In this document: one piece after another, positions 50,118-59,726 of the stretch
Position numbering within the stretch: the first letter of the stretch is position 1
Layout of the letters: every line of letters begins with the position of its first letter
Source: Clostridia bacterium
GTDB taxonomy: Bacteria > Bacillota > Clostridia > Oscillospirales > CAG-382
NCBI GenBank assembly: GCA_017549365.1
Contig: JAFYUZ010000101.1
Span: 1 to 62,339, forward strand
Direction of reading: 5' to 3'
Length of the DNA: 62,339 nucleotides
Notes under the pieces: model-generated
The model's input: only the letters and a program-made list of their open reading frames with translations
Told to the model about the DNA's origin: nothing
Database searches by the model: none
Made by a program: the position numbers and the translations under genes

Positions 50118-50888
50118 ATGAGAATTGTAATAAAAGTTGGTACGTCAACCCTTGCGCACAAAACCGGCAGACTTAATATAAGACGAATAGAAGAGCTTTG
50201 TAAAGTGCTCAGTGATCTGAAAAACGCAGGAAACGAGATCGTTCTTGTTTCGTCCGGCGCTATCGGCATGGGTGTTGGAAAACTCAGCCTGGGATCTCGC
50301 CCCGACGATATCCCAACAAAACAGGCGGCCGCGGCGGTCGGTCAGTGCGAGCTTATGTATACCTACGACAAGCTTTTTACCGAATACAATCACAATGTGG
50401 CACAAATACTCATCACCGCTCCCGATATCGAAAGCGAAACGAGAAAGAAAAATTTTCACAACACTCTCGAACGCCTTATCGAGCTTGATACTCTTCCCAT
50501 TATCAACGAAAACGATACCGTTTCTGTCGAAGAAATCGAAATCGGCGACAACGATACACTTTCCGCCATTGTGACGGCAAGCATCGGTGCAGACCTTCTT
50601 ATCCTTTTGTCTGATATCGACGGTCTTTATGACAAGGATCCGCATAAAAATCCCGATGCAAAACTTATTGACACCGTAACAGTAATCGACGAGCACATCA
50701 TCTCGCTCGGAGGCGGCAAGGGAAGCGCTCTTGGCACCGGCGGAATGGCAACCAAGATCAAAGCCGCGCAGATTGCAACAGAAGCGGGGTGTGATATGAT
50801 TATCGCCAACGGCGAAAATCCTTCTCTGCTTTACGACATTGTTGCAGGAGAAAAAATAGGCACAAGATTTTTGAAAAAGGTACATTGA
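50118..50888 (+). CDS. proB: Glutamate 5-kinase
   Basis: A 256-residue amino-acid kinase that phosphorylates glutamate in the first step of proline synthesis. Family marks are IVIKVGTSTLAH, VLVSSGAIGMGVGKL, PIINENDTVSVEEIEIGDNDTLSA and LLSDIDGLYDKDPH with GGMATKIKAA. The C-terminal PUA domain of the E. coli enzyme (367 residues) is absent, as in some Firmicutes. It is the first gene of proBAC and overlaps proA by one base. Confidence 0.97.
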   Translation: MRIVIKVGTSTLAHKTGRLNIRRIEELCKVLSDLKNAGNEIVLVSSGAIGMGVGKLSLGSRPDDIPTKQAAAAVGQCELMYTYDKLFTEYNHNVAQILITAPDIESETRKKNFHNTLERLIELDTLPIINENDTVSVEEIEIGDNDTLSAIVTASIGADLLILLSDIDGLYDKDPHKNPDAKLIDTVTVIDEHIISLGGGKGSALGTGGMATKIKAAQIATEAGCDMIIANGENPSLLYDIVAGEKIGTRFLKKVH

Positions 50889-52144
50889 TGAAAACTATTG
50901 AACTTGTAAAAATAACAAAAAAAGCATCAGCCTTTGCCGCACTTATGTCATCCGAACAAAAGGATGCCCTCATTCTTTCTATGGCAGATGCACTTGAAGC
51001 GGACATGGATGCGATAATAGAAAGCAACCGCTCCGATCTTGAAAAAGCAAAGGGTACTGTTTCTGATGTTATGCTCGATCGTCTTTTTCTCGATGAAAAG
51101 CGCATCCGCGCCATGGCATCGGGCATGCGTGAGATCGCAAAGCTTAAATCAACTGTGGGCGAGGATATCAGCGAAACTGTTCGCCCCAACGGACTTGTTA
51201 TAAAAAAACGCAGAGTTCCCCTCGGACTTGTGGCGATCATATACGAAAGCCGCCCCAACGTCACTTCGGATGCCGCCTGCCTTGCAATCAAAAGCGGCAA
51301 TTCGTGTCTGCTTCGTTGCGGAAAAGAAGCGTATTCTTCTTGCTTTGCCATTGTCAGCGCTCTTAAAAAGGGAATTGCATCGGCGGGAGCAGACGAAAAT
51401 ATCTTGAATCTTGTGTCAGAACCCGGTCGTGAAAGCGCAAACGTTCTTATGACTGCACAGGGCTACGTTGACCTTCTTATCCCCAGAGGGGGTGCAGGGC
51501 TTATAAACGCCTGCGTTGAAAACGCCACAGTTCCGTGTATTCACACGGGCACGGGTATATGCCATATATACGTCGATGAATCCGCAGATCAAGATATGGC
51601 TCTCAAAATCGTAAACAACGCAAAAACAAGCCGCCCGTCGGTGTGCAATGCGCAGGAGGTTTTGCTTGTAAACGAAAAAATAGCAGATGACTTTTTGCCA
51701 AAACTTAAAAGCCTTATTGTCGATCAAAGGAAAAACGACGGACTTATTCCCGTCGAGCTTCGCCTTTGCGAAAGATCGCAAAAGATAATTGACGGAACAC
51801 CTGCATCCGACACCGATTTCGACACCGAATTTCTCGATTATATCCTTGCAGTCAAGGTGGTTTCGGACGTGAATGCGGCAGTTTCTCATATTCTTTCCCA
51901 TTCCACAGGCCACAGCGAGGCTATTATCACAAAAGATAAGAAAAATGCTGATCTTTTCGTTTCCTCAACCGACAGTGCGGCGGTTTACGTCAATGCTTCT
52001 ACCCGTTTCACCGACGGAGGAGAATTCGGCCTCGGATGTGAAATGGGAATTTCCACCCAAAAGCTCCATGCACGCGGACCCATGGGTCTTGAGGAGCTGA
52101 CTACGTATAAATATGTGATTGAAGGAAACGGACATATCCGTTAA
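50888..52144 (+). CDS. proA: Glutamate-5-semialdehyde dehydrogenase
   Basis: A 418-residue aldehyde dehydrogenase superfamily enzyme reducing glutamyl-5-phosphate to the semialdehyde. Marks are VPLGLVAIIYESRPNVTSDAACLAIKSGN, LLRCGKEAYSS, LIPRGGAGLIN, the active Cys in SRPSVCNAQEVLLV, and NASTRFTDGGEFGLGCEMGIST. The ATG at 50888 overlaps the proB stop as TGATG. RBS AAAAAGG. proC follows after 15 bases. Confidence 0.97.
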   Translation: MKTIELVKITKKASAFAALMSSEQKDALILSMADALEADMDAIIESNRSDLEKAKGTVSDVMLDRLFLDEKRIRAMASGMREIAKLKSTVGEDISETVRPNGLVIKKRRVPLGLVAIIYESRPNVTSDAACLAIKSGNSCLLRCGKEAYSSCFAIVSALKKGIASAGADENILNLVSEPGRESANVLMTAQGYVDLLIPRGGAGLINACVENATVPCIHTGTGICHIYVDESADQDMALKIVNNAKTSRPSVCNAQEVLLVNEKIADDFLPKLKSLIVDQRKNDGLIPVELRLCERSQKIIDGTPASDTDFDTEFLDYILAVKVVSDVNAAVSHILSHSTGHSEAIITKDKKNADLFVSSTDSAAVYVNASTRFTDGGEFGLGCEMGISTQKLHARGPMGLEELTTYKYVIEGNGHIR

Positions 52145-52159
52145 ACGGAGGATTTATTT

Positions 52160-52966
52160 ATGGGTAAATATCTTGCAGGCTTCATCGGCGCAGGAAATAT
52201 GGGGGGCATCATCGCTTCCGCTGTTTCAAAGCGCGTCGGTAAAGATGCCGTTGCGGTATGTTGCAGCAGCGAGCAAAGCTCGAAAGATGCCGCCCTGCGC
52301 ATAGGATGCGATGCCGCTTCTTTCGAAGAAATTTGCGATAGCAGATATATTTTTCTCGGTATAAAACCGCAGATGGCGCAAAGCGTTCTTTCTAAGGTTG
52401 CCGAATGTATAAAAGACAGAAAAGACGATTATATAATAGTTTCCATGCTTGCAGGTACAACTGTTGATACTCTTTGCGAGCTTTGCAAAACACAAAAGAT
52501 CGTGCGCATTATGCCCAACACACCGTCAGCGGTTGGCGAAGGCGTTACCCTTGTATGCGCTTCGTCTTTCGTTCCTTGCGATGAAGTGAAGGCATTTTGT
52601 GACCTTATCTCGTTCACAGGGAAAACCGACGTTTTGCCCGAAAAGCTTTTTGATGCGGCAACTGCCCTTTCGGGTTGTGGGCCTGCCTATGTTTATATGT
52701 TTCTCGAGGCTCTTGCCGATGGTGCGGTAAAATGCGGTCTTCCGCGAACACTTGCCAACGAATATGCCGCCCGTACGGTTTTGGGAGCATCAAAGCTTGC
52801 TCTTTTGTCGGACGAGCACACAGGCAAACTCAAGGATGCCGTCTGCAGTCCCGGTGGCAGTACCATCGAGGGGGTTTCGGTTCTTGAAAAAGAAGGTTTC
52901 CGCGCTTCTGTCATCGATGCCGTAAATGCCGCCTTTGAAAAGAGCAAAGCCCTTGGCAAAAAATAA
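52160..52966 (+). CDS. proC: Pyrroline-5-carboxylate reductase
   Basis: A 268-residue reductase that makes proline from pyrroline-5-carboxylate. The NADP loop is AGFIGAGNMGGIIA. The IVRIMPNTPSAVGEGVT and ALSGCGPAYVYMFLEALADGAVKCGLPR segments are the family signature, ending with the SPGGSTIEGVSVLE motif near residue 230. Length is normal. It ends the proBAC operon, and no clear terminator is seen in the 110-base gap that follows. Confidence 0.97.
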   Translation: MGKYLAGFIGAGNMGGIIASAVSKRVGKDAVAVCCSSEQSSKDAALRIGCDAASFEEICDSRYIFLGIKPQMAQSVLSKVAECIKDRKDDYIIVSMLAGTTVDTLCELCKTQKIVRIMPNTPSAVGEGVTLVCASSFVPCDEVKAFCDLISFTGKTDVLPEKLFDAATALSGCGPAYVYMFLEALADGAVKCGLPRTLANEYAARTVLGASKLALLSDEHTGKLKDAVCSPGGSTIEGVSVLEKEGFRASVIDAVNAAFEKSKALGKK

Positions 52967-53007
52967 TCGCGTTTCATCTATTTTCCCAAATTTGCATTTT
53001 TATATCA

Positions 53008-53036
53008 TTGCGAAGTTTAAAATATTTTTGTATAAT
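53008..53036 (+). promoter_or_regulatory. Promoter of the CapD-like gene
   Basis: TTGCGA (53008-53013) and TATAAT (53031-53036) have a 17-base spacer. Confidence 0.7.
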
Positions 53037-53076
53037 CGTAATATAACGATCGTGCAAAACAAAACAGGAGATTAAC

Positions 53077-54978
53077 ATGAAGAAAAGACGCCTTTTGATC
53101 TTGGCAGTAGACAGTCTTTGTTACCTTGCGGTGTGCGGAGTATTGTTGCTCGTACTTTTCGGTGAAGATTTTGCAGAAAAAACAAACTGGATGATAAAGC
53201 TTGGACACATTGTCGCAGGATATGTATTTCTTATCGGTTCAAGACTTGCATTCAAGGCATACAACAGAGTTTGGAGATATGCAGGCTTTAACGATTATTT
53301 CAGATTGCTGTTTTCAGACCTTGTTGCCGGTGCCGCATACAGTGTTTTAAACCTCGTTCTTCGCGCGCTCAATGCGAAATACGAGATGTTTGCCTGGAAT
53401 CCTTTCCTCGGATTTATCCAGTGCTTCTCCATATACGGTGCAACCTGCCTTTGCTGTCTTGCTGCGCGATTTTTGTATCAGCACTACCGCGAAAAAGGCA
53501 AGGATGAGGTGGATACCAGCAAAATATCCATTGCCATCGTCGGTGCAGGCAGTGTGGGCGTGCTTCTTGCAAAGGACCTTCTTTCCAATAAATATTCCAA
53601 GTACAGACCTTCGTATTTCATAGATCTTGACACCTCAAAAATCGGCAATACCATTCTTGATATTCCCGTTATCAAGGAAGACGAATACGTGGTCGAAAAG
53701 ATCAAATCCCTTCCTATTCAGGAAATAGTTATCGCACTTCCTCGCCTTTCTTCTGCGGAAAAAGCAAAAAAATATCAGCTTTATCAGCAGACAGGTCTAA
53801 ATGTTAAGACCTATGACTATCCTCTCGATGCCGAATCCTGCGAAAAAAGAACTCTTCGCGACGTACGCATCGAAGACCTTCTTTTCAGAGACTCCATAGA
53901 TTTTTCCGAAAGCAAGGCGAAAAACTTTTATTGCGGAAAAACCGTACTTATCACGGGTGGCGGCGGATCTATCGGCAGTGAACTTTGCCGTCAGATCGCA
54001 AAGATTTCTCCCAGAAAGCTCATAATCCTCGATATTTACGAAAACAACGCCTACGATATCCAGCAGGCACTTACAAGAACTTACGGAAAAAGACTTGATC
54101 TCTCGGTTGAGATTGCATCTGTCAGAGATGCCAAAAAGCTCGACGAGATATTCGAAAAGTATAAGCCCCAGATCGTTCTCCACGCCGCCGCGCACAAGCA
54201 TGTTCCTTTGATGGAAAACTGCCCGAGCGAAGCTATAAAGAACAACGTTTTCGGAACTTTGAACGTGGCGAACCTTGCCGAAAAGCACGGTGTTGAAAGA
54301 TTTATTCTTATTTCCACCGACAAGGCGGTAAATCCCACCAACATCATGGGAGCCACAAAGAGAATGTGCGAAATGATTATCCAGTCGAAAAAAGACAGCG
54401 CAACAGATTTTGTTGCCGTTCGTTTCGGCAATGTTCTTGGCTCCAACGGTTCTGTTATTCCGCTTTTCAGAAAACAGATAGAGCAGGGTGGACCGGTTAC
54501 CATCACAGACAAGCGTATAATCAGATATTTCATGACCATCCCCGAGGCGGCGCACCTTGTTCTCGAGGCAGGCTCTATGGCGGCAAAATCCGAAATTTAC
54601 GTACTTGACATGGGCAAGCCCGTCAAGATCCTTGACCTTGCCGAAAATATGATAAAGCTTTCGGGCTTTACACCCTACGTTGATATCGACATCGACGTTA
54701 TCGGTCTTCGCCCCGGCGAAAAGCTTTACGAAGAGCTTCTTATCAAGACAGAAGAACTTGACAAAACCGACAATTCGCTCATCTTCATCGAGCGCGATAT
54801 CTGCCCCACAAGAGCAGAGCTTGACGAAAAGCTTTCGGTTCTCTCGTCTGCCCTTGAAAGTTGCGACAACGACAAAATGCGGGATGCCCTGATGCAGGTG
54901 GTTCCCACCTTCCACAGCGCAGAGGAAGTCAATCGCAACGCCGAAGTTTCGAACGAAATGCAAATGGCGCACGCGTAA
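53077..54978 (+). CDS. Membrane-bound nucleotide-sugar 4,6-dehydratase (CapD/WbpM/EpsC type)
   Basis: A 633-residue enzyme of polysaccharide synthesis. It has four N-terminal membrane helices (to about 140), a CoA-binding-like Rossmann domain (IAIVGAGSVGVLLAKDLL, near 151), and a C-terminal extended-SDR domain starting VLITGGGGSIGSELCRQIAK (about 290). The active-site region STDKAVNPTNIMGATKR has Met in place of the usual Tyr, as in the long WbpM/PglF dehydratases that make UDP-4-keto-6-deoxy-GlcNAc, precursor of bacillosamine-type sugars. It is a single-gene unit followed by a terminator. Confidence 0.93.
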   Translation: MKKRRLLILAVDSLCYLAVCGVLLLVLFGEDFAEKTNWMIKLGHIVAGYVFLIGSRLAFKAYNRVWRYAGFNDYFRLLFSDLVAGAAYSVLNLVLRALNAKYEMFAWNPFLGFIQCFSIYGATCLCCLAARFLYQHYREKGKDEVDTSKISIAIVGAGSVGVLLAKDLLSNKYSKYRPSYFIDLDTSKIGNTILDIPVIKEDEYVVEKIKSLPIQEIVIALPRLSSAEKAKKYQLYQQTGLNVKTYDYPLDAESCEKRTLRDVRIEDLLFRDSIDFSESKAKNFYCGKTVLITGGGGSIGSELCRQIAKISPRKLIILDIYENNAYDIQQALTRTYGKRLDLSVEIASVRDAKKLDEIFEKYKPQIVLHAAAHKHVPLMENCPSEAIKNNVFGTLNVANLAEKHGVERFILISTDKAVNPTNIMGATKRMCEMIIQSKKDSATDFVAVRFGNVLGSNGSVIPLFRKQIEQGGPVTITDKRIIRYFMTIPEAAHLVLEAGSMAAKSEIYVLDMGKPVKILDLAENMIKLSGFTPYVDIDIDVIGLRPGEKLYEELLIKTEELDKTDNSLIFIERDICPTRAELDEKLSVLSSALESCDNDKMRDALMQVVPTFHSAEEVNRNAEVSNEMQMAHA

Positions 54979-55001
54979 CGATTAAATCTACGATTTTTTA
55001 C

Positions 55002-55040
55002 GAAAAGACAACCTTCTGTGTTGTCTTTTCTGTTTTTTTG
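55002..55040 (+). terminator. Terminator of the CapD-like gene
   Basis: Arms GAAAAGACAAC (55002-55012) and GTTGTCTTTTC (55020-55030), then a T run. The 3' half is reused as the -35 region of the next promoter. Confidence 0.85.
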
Positions 55041-55049
55041 TGATATAAT
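55021..55049 (+). promoter_or_regulatory. Promoter of the HAD/DMT gene group
   Basis: TTGTCT (55021-55026) and TATAAT (55044-55049) have a 17-base spacer, overlapping the preceding terminator. Confidence 0.65.
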
Positions 55050-55103
55050 GTTCTGTGTAGCAAATTTGCCGGATTATATTCAGATTTATTCACGGAGACA
55101 AAT

Positions 55104-55832
55104 ATGGCAGTAAAAGCAATAATTTTTGACAAAGACGGAACTCTTATTGATTTTGATTCGTTTTGGATATCGGTTTCGGTTGAAGTAATAAAAGATCTGA
55201 AAAACAGATTTGACCAAAACGATGTTCCTGTTTGCGATTTTCTTGAAGCAATAGGAGTAAAAGACGGCGTTTCCGATATAGACGGTGTTCTTTGCAAGGG
55301 CACCTACGATGAAATAGCCGAAGCATTTTTGAAGGTGGCAAAAAAACACGGTCACGACCTTGCCCTTTCCGAAATGTCACCGTTTGTCACCCAAAGCTAC
55401 AACAAAAATTCGCTCCAAGGCGATGTTCGCGGCACCTGCGACAATTTGCGCGGAGTTCTCGAGTCGCTGAAAGAATATGGCATCAGGCTTTTTGTCGTCA
55501 CCACCGACAATCCCGAAATAACAAGCCTTTGCCTTGAAAAGCTCGGTGTTTCGGATCTTTTCGAAAAGGTGTTTACCGACGACGGTATAACTCCTCCAAA
55601 GCCCGATCCATCCTGCGCTTTTAAGATTTCAGAAGAATATTCGATCGATCTTTCAGATATCATCATGGTGGGCGATACCATGACCGATGTGCGTTTTGCA
55701 AAGAATGCAGGCATACGCGTTATATCTGTCGGTGCCAACGAAGAAAACAGAAAAAGGCATGCCTCGTATGCCGATTTCGTTTTTGGCGACGTGTCGTGCA
55801 TTCCCGATCTTGTTTTTGGGGGTGCCTTGTGA
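55104..55832 (+). CDS. HAD family hydrolase (phosphoglycolate phosphatase-like)
   Basis: A 242-residue HAD phosphatase. Motif I is IIFDKDGTLID (6-16) with the nucleophile Asp, motif II is LFVVTTDN, motif III a Lys in TPPKPDPS, and motif IV IIMVGDTMTDVRFAKNAG. A helical cap follows motif I. It resembles Gph-type phosphatases, which act on phosphoglycolate or sugar phosphates. It has GGAGAC before the ATG and overlaps the start of the DMT transporter gene. Confidence 0.92.
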   Translation: MAVKAIIFDKDGTLIDFDSFWISVSVEVIKDLKNRFDQNDVPVCDFLEAIGVKDGVSDIDGVLCKGTYDEIAEAFLKVAKKHGHDLALSEMSPFVTQSYNKNSLQGDVRGTCDNLRGVLESLKEYGIRLFVVTTDNPEITSLCLEKLGVSDLFEKVFTDDGITPPKPDPSCAFKISEEYSIDLSDIIMVGDTMTDVRFAKNAGIRVISVGANEENRKRHASYADFVFGDVSCIPDLVFGGAL

Positions 55833-56773
55833 TAACGGGAATGTTTGCCGGCATCACCTGGGCGCTTGAGACGGTGATTTTGGGTTTTGCGTTGTCATTA
55901 AGCCCGTTTGTGTCAAACGCCGCGGCAATTGCCTTTGCACCTTTTGTCAGCACCTTTTTGCACGATGCGGCGTCTGCTGTTATCATGTGGCTGACCTGCG
56001 CCGCAAGGGGAAAGGGAAAAGAGCTTTTTTCGATGTTTCGCTCGAAAGAACTGAAATGGCTGGTTCTTGCTTCTGCCATCGGCGGTCCCTGCGGTATGAC
56101 GGGTTATGTTCTTGCCGTAAATTACATGGGCGCATCGGTCGGCGCCATTGCCAGCGCCATATATCCCGCCATCGGAAGCGTTCTTGCTTTTCTTTTTCTC
56201 AAAGAAAAGGTCAGATGGTATCAATGGATATTTCTTTGTCTTACCATTGCGGGCGTGTTTGGCATCAGCTTTTCGCCGGATATTGATATTTCAAACTTCT
56301 GGCTCGGATTGCTCGGTGCGTTTATGTGCGCCTTCGGATGGGGTATAGAGGGAGTTATCCTTTCAAAATGCATGAAAGACGATGGTATCAAAAGTGAATA
56401 CGCACTTACCGTGCGCCAAAGCGTTTCTGCCCTCATCTATGGCATCATAATTCTTCCTTTTCTCGGCGGCTGGGATTTTACCGCAAAGCTTTTTGTCGGA
56501 AAAAACGTAAAAGCGTTGCTTTTCGTTTTTGTTGCCGCGTTGTTTGCAACGATTTCGTATCTTCTTTATTACAAAACTATCGCAAAGCTCGGCGTTGCAA
56601 AGGCAATGGGATTGAATATTACCTACACCGCGTGGGCACTTGTTTTCTCTGTGGCGATATTTTCCGACCTTTCACTTCTCAATCCGATAACAGTCGGATG
56701 CGGAATGGTGGTTGTGGTATGTGGATTTCTTTCTGCCACAGATATAAAAGAGCTTTTTAACAAGAAAAAATAA
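55829..56773 (+). CDS. DMT/EamA family transporter
   Basis: A 314-residue membrane protein with ten predicted helices in two EamA halves; GASVGAIASAIYPAIGSVLAFLF is the conserved end of the first half, and AKAMGLNITYTAWALVFSVAIFSDLSL of the second. Export of amino acids or metabolites is typical. The start is a GTG at 55829, overlapping the HAD stop, behind a G-rich stretch; an ATG 12 bases later is possible. The gene ahead could provide its substrate. Confidence 0.9.
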   Translation: MITGMFAGITWALETVILGFALSLSPFVSNAAAIAFAPFVSTFLHDAASAVIMWLTCAARGKGKELFSMFRSKELKWLVLASAIGGPCGMTGYVLAVNYMGASVGAIASAIYPAIGSVLAFLFLKEKVRWYQWIFLCLTIAGVFGISFSPDIDISNFWLGLLGAFMCAFGWGIEGVILSKCMKDDGIKSEYALTVRQSVSALIYGIIILPFLGGWDFTAKLFVGKNVKALLFVFVAALFATISYLLYYKTIAKLGVAKAMGLNITYTAWALVFSVAIFSDLSLLNPITVGCGMVVVVCGFLSATDIKELFNKKK

Positions 56774-56796
56774 CGTATCCGAAAGGAGTTTTACAT

Positions 56797-57330
56797 ATGT
56801 CTAATATCTGGCACGATATTTCACCCAAAAGAATAAATTCACAGGATTTTATCTGCGTGATCGAGATAACAAAAGGAAGCAAGAAAAAGTACGAGCTTGA
56901 CAAGGAAACAGGTTATCTTATACTCGACAGAATTCTTTATACTTCCACCCACTATCCCGCAAACTACGGTTTTATTCCCCGTACCTACGGCGACGACAAC
57001 GACCCGCTTGACGTTCTTGTTATATGTTCCGAGCAGATCGAACCCATGACCCTTGTCAGAGCTTATCCCATCGGTGTCATCACCATGATCGATAACGGCA
57101 GAAACGACGAAAAGATCATCGCCATTCCCTTCAACGATCCCACCTATAATATGTACAAGGACATCAGCGAGCTTCCCGCCCACGTTTTTGAAGAAATGAA
57201 GCATTTCTTTACGGTATACAAAAATCTTGAGGGTAAGGATACCGCGGTTGATGAAGTAAGCGGTAGGCAAGCGGCTGTCAAGATCATCGACAACGCCCTT
57301 GATAACTACGTTGAAAAGTTTTGCAAATAA
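56797..57330 (+). CDS. ppa: Family I inorganic pyrophosphatase
   Basis: A 177-residue soluble pyrophosphatase. Characteristic segments are YELDKETGYLILDRILY, YPANYGFIPRTYGDDNDPLDVLV (the Mg-binding Asp cluster) and later MIDNGRNDEKIIAIPF. It is expected to be cytoplasmic and housekeeping. It begins 23 bases after the DMT gene behind AAAGGAG and is 22 bases from the next gene. Confidence 0.97.
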   Translation: MSNIWHDISPKRINSQDFICVIEITKGSKKKYELDKETGYLILDRILYTSTHYPANYGFIPRTYGDDNDPLDVLVICSEQIEPMTLVRAYPIGVITMIDNGRNDEKIIAIPFNDPTYNMYKDISELPAHVFEEMKHFFTVYKNLEGKDTAVDEVSGRQAAVKIIDNALDNYVEKFCK

Positions 57331-57352
57331 GGCATTTGCCAAAGGAGAAAAA

Positions 57353-58216
57353 ATGAAAATATCAACAGAGATCCATTCTGCCTCAAAGCTTGTGGGAGAA
57401 GAAAAAGCGGTAGAACTTATAGCCAAAGCGGGATTTGATGCATGGGATTTTTCCATGTTTGCCATGTGCCGCTACGATTGGGCAAGTGACACTGTCAGTA
57501 CAACAAATCATCCGCTTTCGGGCAAAGACTATCTTTCGTTTGCAAGAAAACTCAAACAGATCGGCCTTGACAACGGAATTGTCTGCAATCAGTCGCACGC
57601 ACCTTTTCCCACATCAAACGCCGACATACGCTCGTATCTTAAAAGAGCGATCGAATGTACCGCAGAAGCCGGTGGCGAGATATGTATCATCCACCCCGAC
57701 AACAACAAGAACCCCGAAGAAAACGCGCAGATGTACAACGATCTTTTGCCCTTCGCCAAGACCTGCGGCGTAAAGATCGCCACAGAAAATATGTGGAACT
57801 GGGACGGCGAAAAGAACGAATCTTCCTTTGCCGCCTGCGCCACGTCAAAAAGCTTTTGCGATCACATCGACGTTGTAAACGATCCGTATCTTGTGGCGTG
57901 CCTTGACATCGGCCATGCCGAAATGCGCGGCTCGGGAGACGGAGTGGTAAATATGATCCGCGCTCTCGGAAATCGTCTTGCGGCGCTTCATATCCACGAC
58001 AACGACAGATGGCACGACAGCCACCAGATTCCTTTTTCAATGGATATAGATTTTGTTGCAACAGTGGATGCTCTGCGCGAGATCGGATACAACGGCTACT
58101 TCACCCTTGAAGCAGACAGTTTTCTTGAGGCGTATTCTGCCGATACAGCTTTTGAAGGTGTAAAAAAGCTTGCCGAATCTGCTCGCCGTCTTGCAGATAT
58201 GTTTGAGAAAAAATAA
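57353..58216 (+). CDS. Sugar phosphate isomerase/epimerase family TIM barrel
   Basis: A 287-residue xylose-isomerase-like barrel. Metal-site candidates are the Glu in ATENMWNWDG, the Asp and His in VACLDIGHAEM, the His in LHIHDNDRWHDSH, and the Glu in YFTLEADSF. This is the pattern of IolE/IolI or hydroxypyruvate isomerase proteins. I chose the ATG at 57353, behind AAAGGAGA; an earlier frame start overlaps pyrophosphatase. Substrate unknown. Confidence 0.9.
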   Translation: MKISTEIHSASKLVGEEKAVELIAKAGFDAWDFSMFAMCRYDWASDTVSTTNHPLSGKDYLSFARKLKQIGLDNGIVCNQSHAPFPTSNADIRSYLKRAIECTAEAGGEICIIHPDNNKNPEENAQMYNDLLPFAKTCGVKIATENMWNWDGEKNESSFAACATSKSFCDHIDVVNDPYLVACLDIGHAEMRGSGDGVVNMIRALGNRLAALHIHDNDRWHDSHQIPFSMDIDFVATVDALREIGYNGYFTLEADSFLEAYSADTAFEGVKKLAESARRLADMFEKK

Positions 58217-58236
58217 CGATTTAGGAGATATTCCCC

Positions 58237-59712
58237 GTGAATAACGATTACAATTCGGATTATACCATCCGCATGCCCAGGGAAAAACTTATTGCAATGA
58301 TAGCAATCCCCGTGGCAGCGGTTATAATACTCGCTTTGATTTTTTACAATTTCATTCATATTTACCGCGAGTACGACATTGCCCCCGGATGTACCACGTC
58401 GGGCGGACATTACAAACAGTGCCGCATCTGCGGCGATGTGGTGCAACTGTCCGAGCAGGAACCCACAGGTCATAAGCCTGCCACAAAGGTGGTAAAAGAG
58501 CCCACAGCCGCCACCAACGGCGAAAAAGAGACCCGTTGCACTGTTTGTCAGCAGTTGATGAGCCTTGAGAAAACCCCTGCCAAGCTTTCTCCCATCCCGT
58601 CATTAAGACTTATCGGCAGAGGCGCGGGTATGACCGACAAAAATTCCATCTCCGCCACCTTCACCTATACCGACGGCGTTGAGGATGAAATAGTCGAAGC
58701 GGCAAAATCAGGCGGTAATCTTAAGGTTCGCCTGATGAACAGCGGCGAAAGGGTGGATGCAAAGCACAGTTATGTGCTCACCGATTTCCACGTTTCCGAG
58801 GGCGACCAGCTTTTGTTCGGCGATTTTGGCGATAGCAAGGAGATCAACCTTTATGCCAACAACGACGACCCGACTTTTGCAAGGCGTATTATAACTTACC
58901 GTCAATGGAAAGACCTCGTTTCAGAACTTTATCCCGAATACGGAAAGTATATCAAGGTTTCCGATGACACAGAATACGCAGGCTATAATATGCTTCTTTA
59001 TATCAAGAGTACAAAGCCCGATTATAGCTTTGCAGGTATCTACACCTTGTCCATTCCGTATTCTATCCTTGCCGAAAAGAATCAGTCTGCCGATACAAAA
59101 TACGTTGTAAGACAGAAAATGACCAAAGACAGCGAAACCCAAGAGTACTCTTCTCAGTACGAATATCTTTTCGGAAACGAAACAGAAAAGTACACTGCAA
59201 TTTCGTCTCTTTCCACTTTTCTTGATGTCAAAAGCGGCTATCTTGCCTCGGACGAAAAAAACGCCATTCTCACCGATTATTTCGTTTTCTCACTTATAAC
59301 AGGCAATATCGACGCCTTTTCCGATCTTTATTGGGTAACCTCTGACGGAAAAATGTGGTATCCCGTTCCTGCCAATACCGAACATAGCTACGGTTGTTCG
59401 TGGTATACAACACAGCTTTCCGAAACCTCGATCTTTATGTCCGATTTCGGCGATTTTTGGGACGCTTTCTTCGAAAAGAATTATTCAGATATCAAATCCC
59501 GCTATCGCGAGCTCAAAGAAACAAGACTTTCTCCCTCCAACATCGAAACAGAATTCCACAGAGCCATAACCAAGCTTGATATCGAGGTATACAAGGAGGA
59601 TGCGGCAACCTACGGCGCCCCGTATAACAATCCTCTTGATGAAGCGGGAAAGCTTTATTCGTGGTATCGGGAAAGAATTACTGTTCTCGATGGATTTTTC
59701 TCAAACAAATAA
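58237..59712 (+). CDS. CotH-like membrane-anchored protein with Cys/His motif
   Basis: A 491-residue protein with a short cytoplasmic end, one membrane helix (about 18-40) and a large outer part. Residues about 48-112 contain CxxC pairs with His (CRICGDVV, HKPATKVV, CTVCQQLM), like the short repeats of clostridial surface proteins. The remainder resembles CotH kinase-type proteins: GDFGDSKEINLYANNDD, MLLYIKSTKPDYSFAGIYTL, and DYFVFSLITGNIDAFSDLYWVTSDGKMWYPVPAN. CotH kinases phosphorylate spore-coat proteins; I do not see all catalytic residues, so activity is doubtful. Its start is GTG behind AGGAGAT. A related gene follows. Confidence 0.7.
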   Translation: MNNDYNSDYTIRMPREKLIAMIAIPVAAVIILALIFYNFIHIYREYDIAPGCTTSGGHYKQCRICGDVVQLSEQEPTGHKPATKVVKEPTAATNGEKETRCTVCQQLMSLEKTPAKLSPIPSLRLIGRGAGMTDKNSISATFTYTDGVEDEIVEAAKSGGNLKVRLMNSGERVDAKHSYVLTDFHVSEGDQLLFGDFGDSKEINLYANNDDPTFARRIITYRQWKDLVSELYPEYGKYIKVSDDTEYAGYNMLLYIKSTKPDYSFAGIYTLSIPYSILAEKNQSADTKYVVRQKMTKDSETQEYSSQYEYLFGNETEKYTAISSLSTFLDVKSGYLASDEKNAILTDYFVFSLITGNIDAFSDLYWVTSDGKMWYPVPANTEHSYGCSWYTTQLSETSIFMSDFGDFWDAFFEKNYSDIKSRYRELKETRLSPSNIETEFHRAITKLDIEVYKEDAATYGAPYNNPLDEAGKLYSWYRERITVLDGFFSNK

Positions 59713-59726
59713 AACAGGAAGTTAAA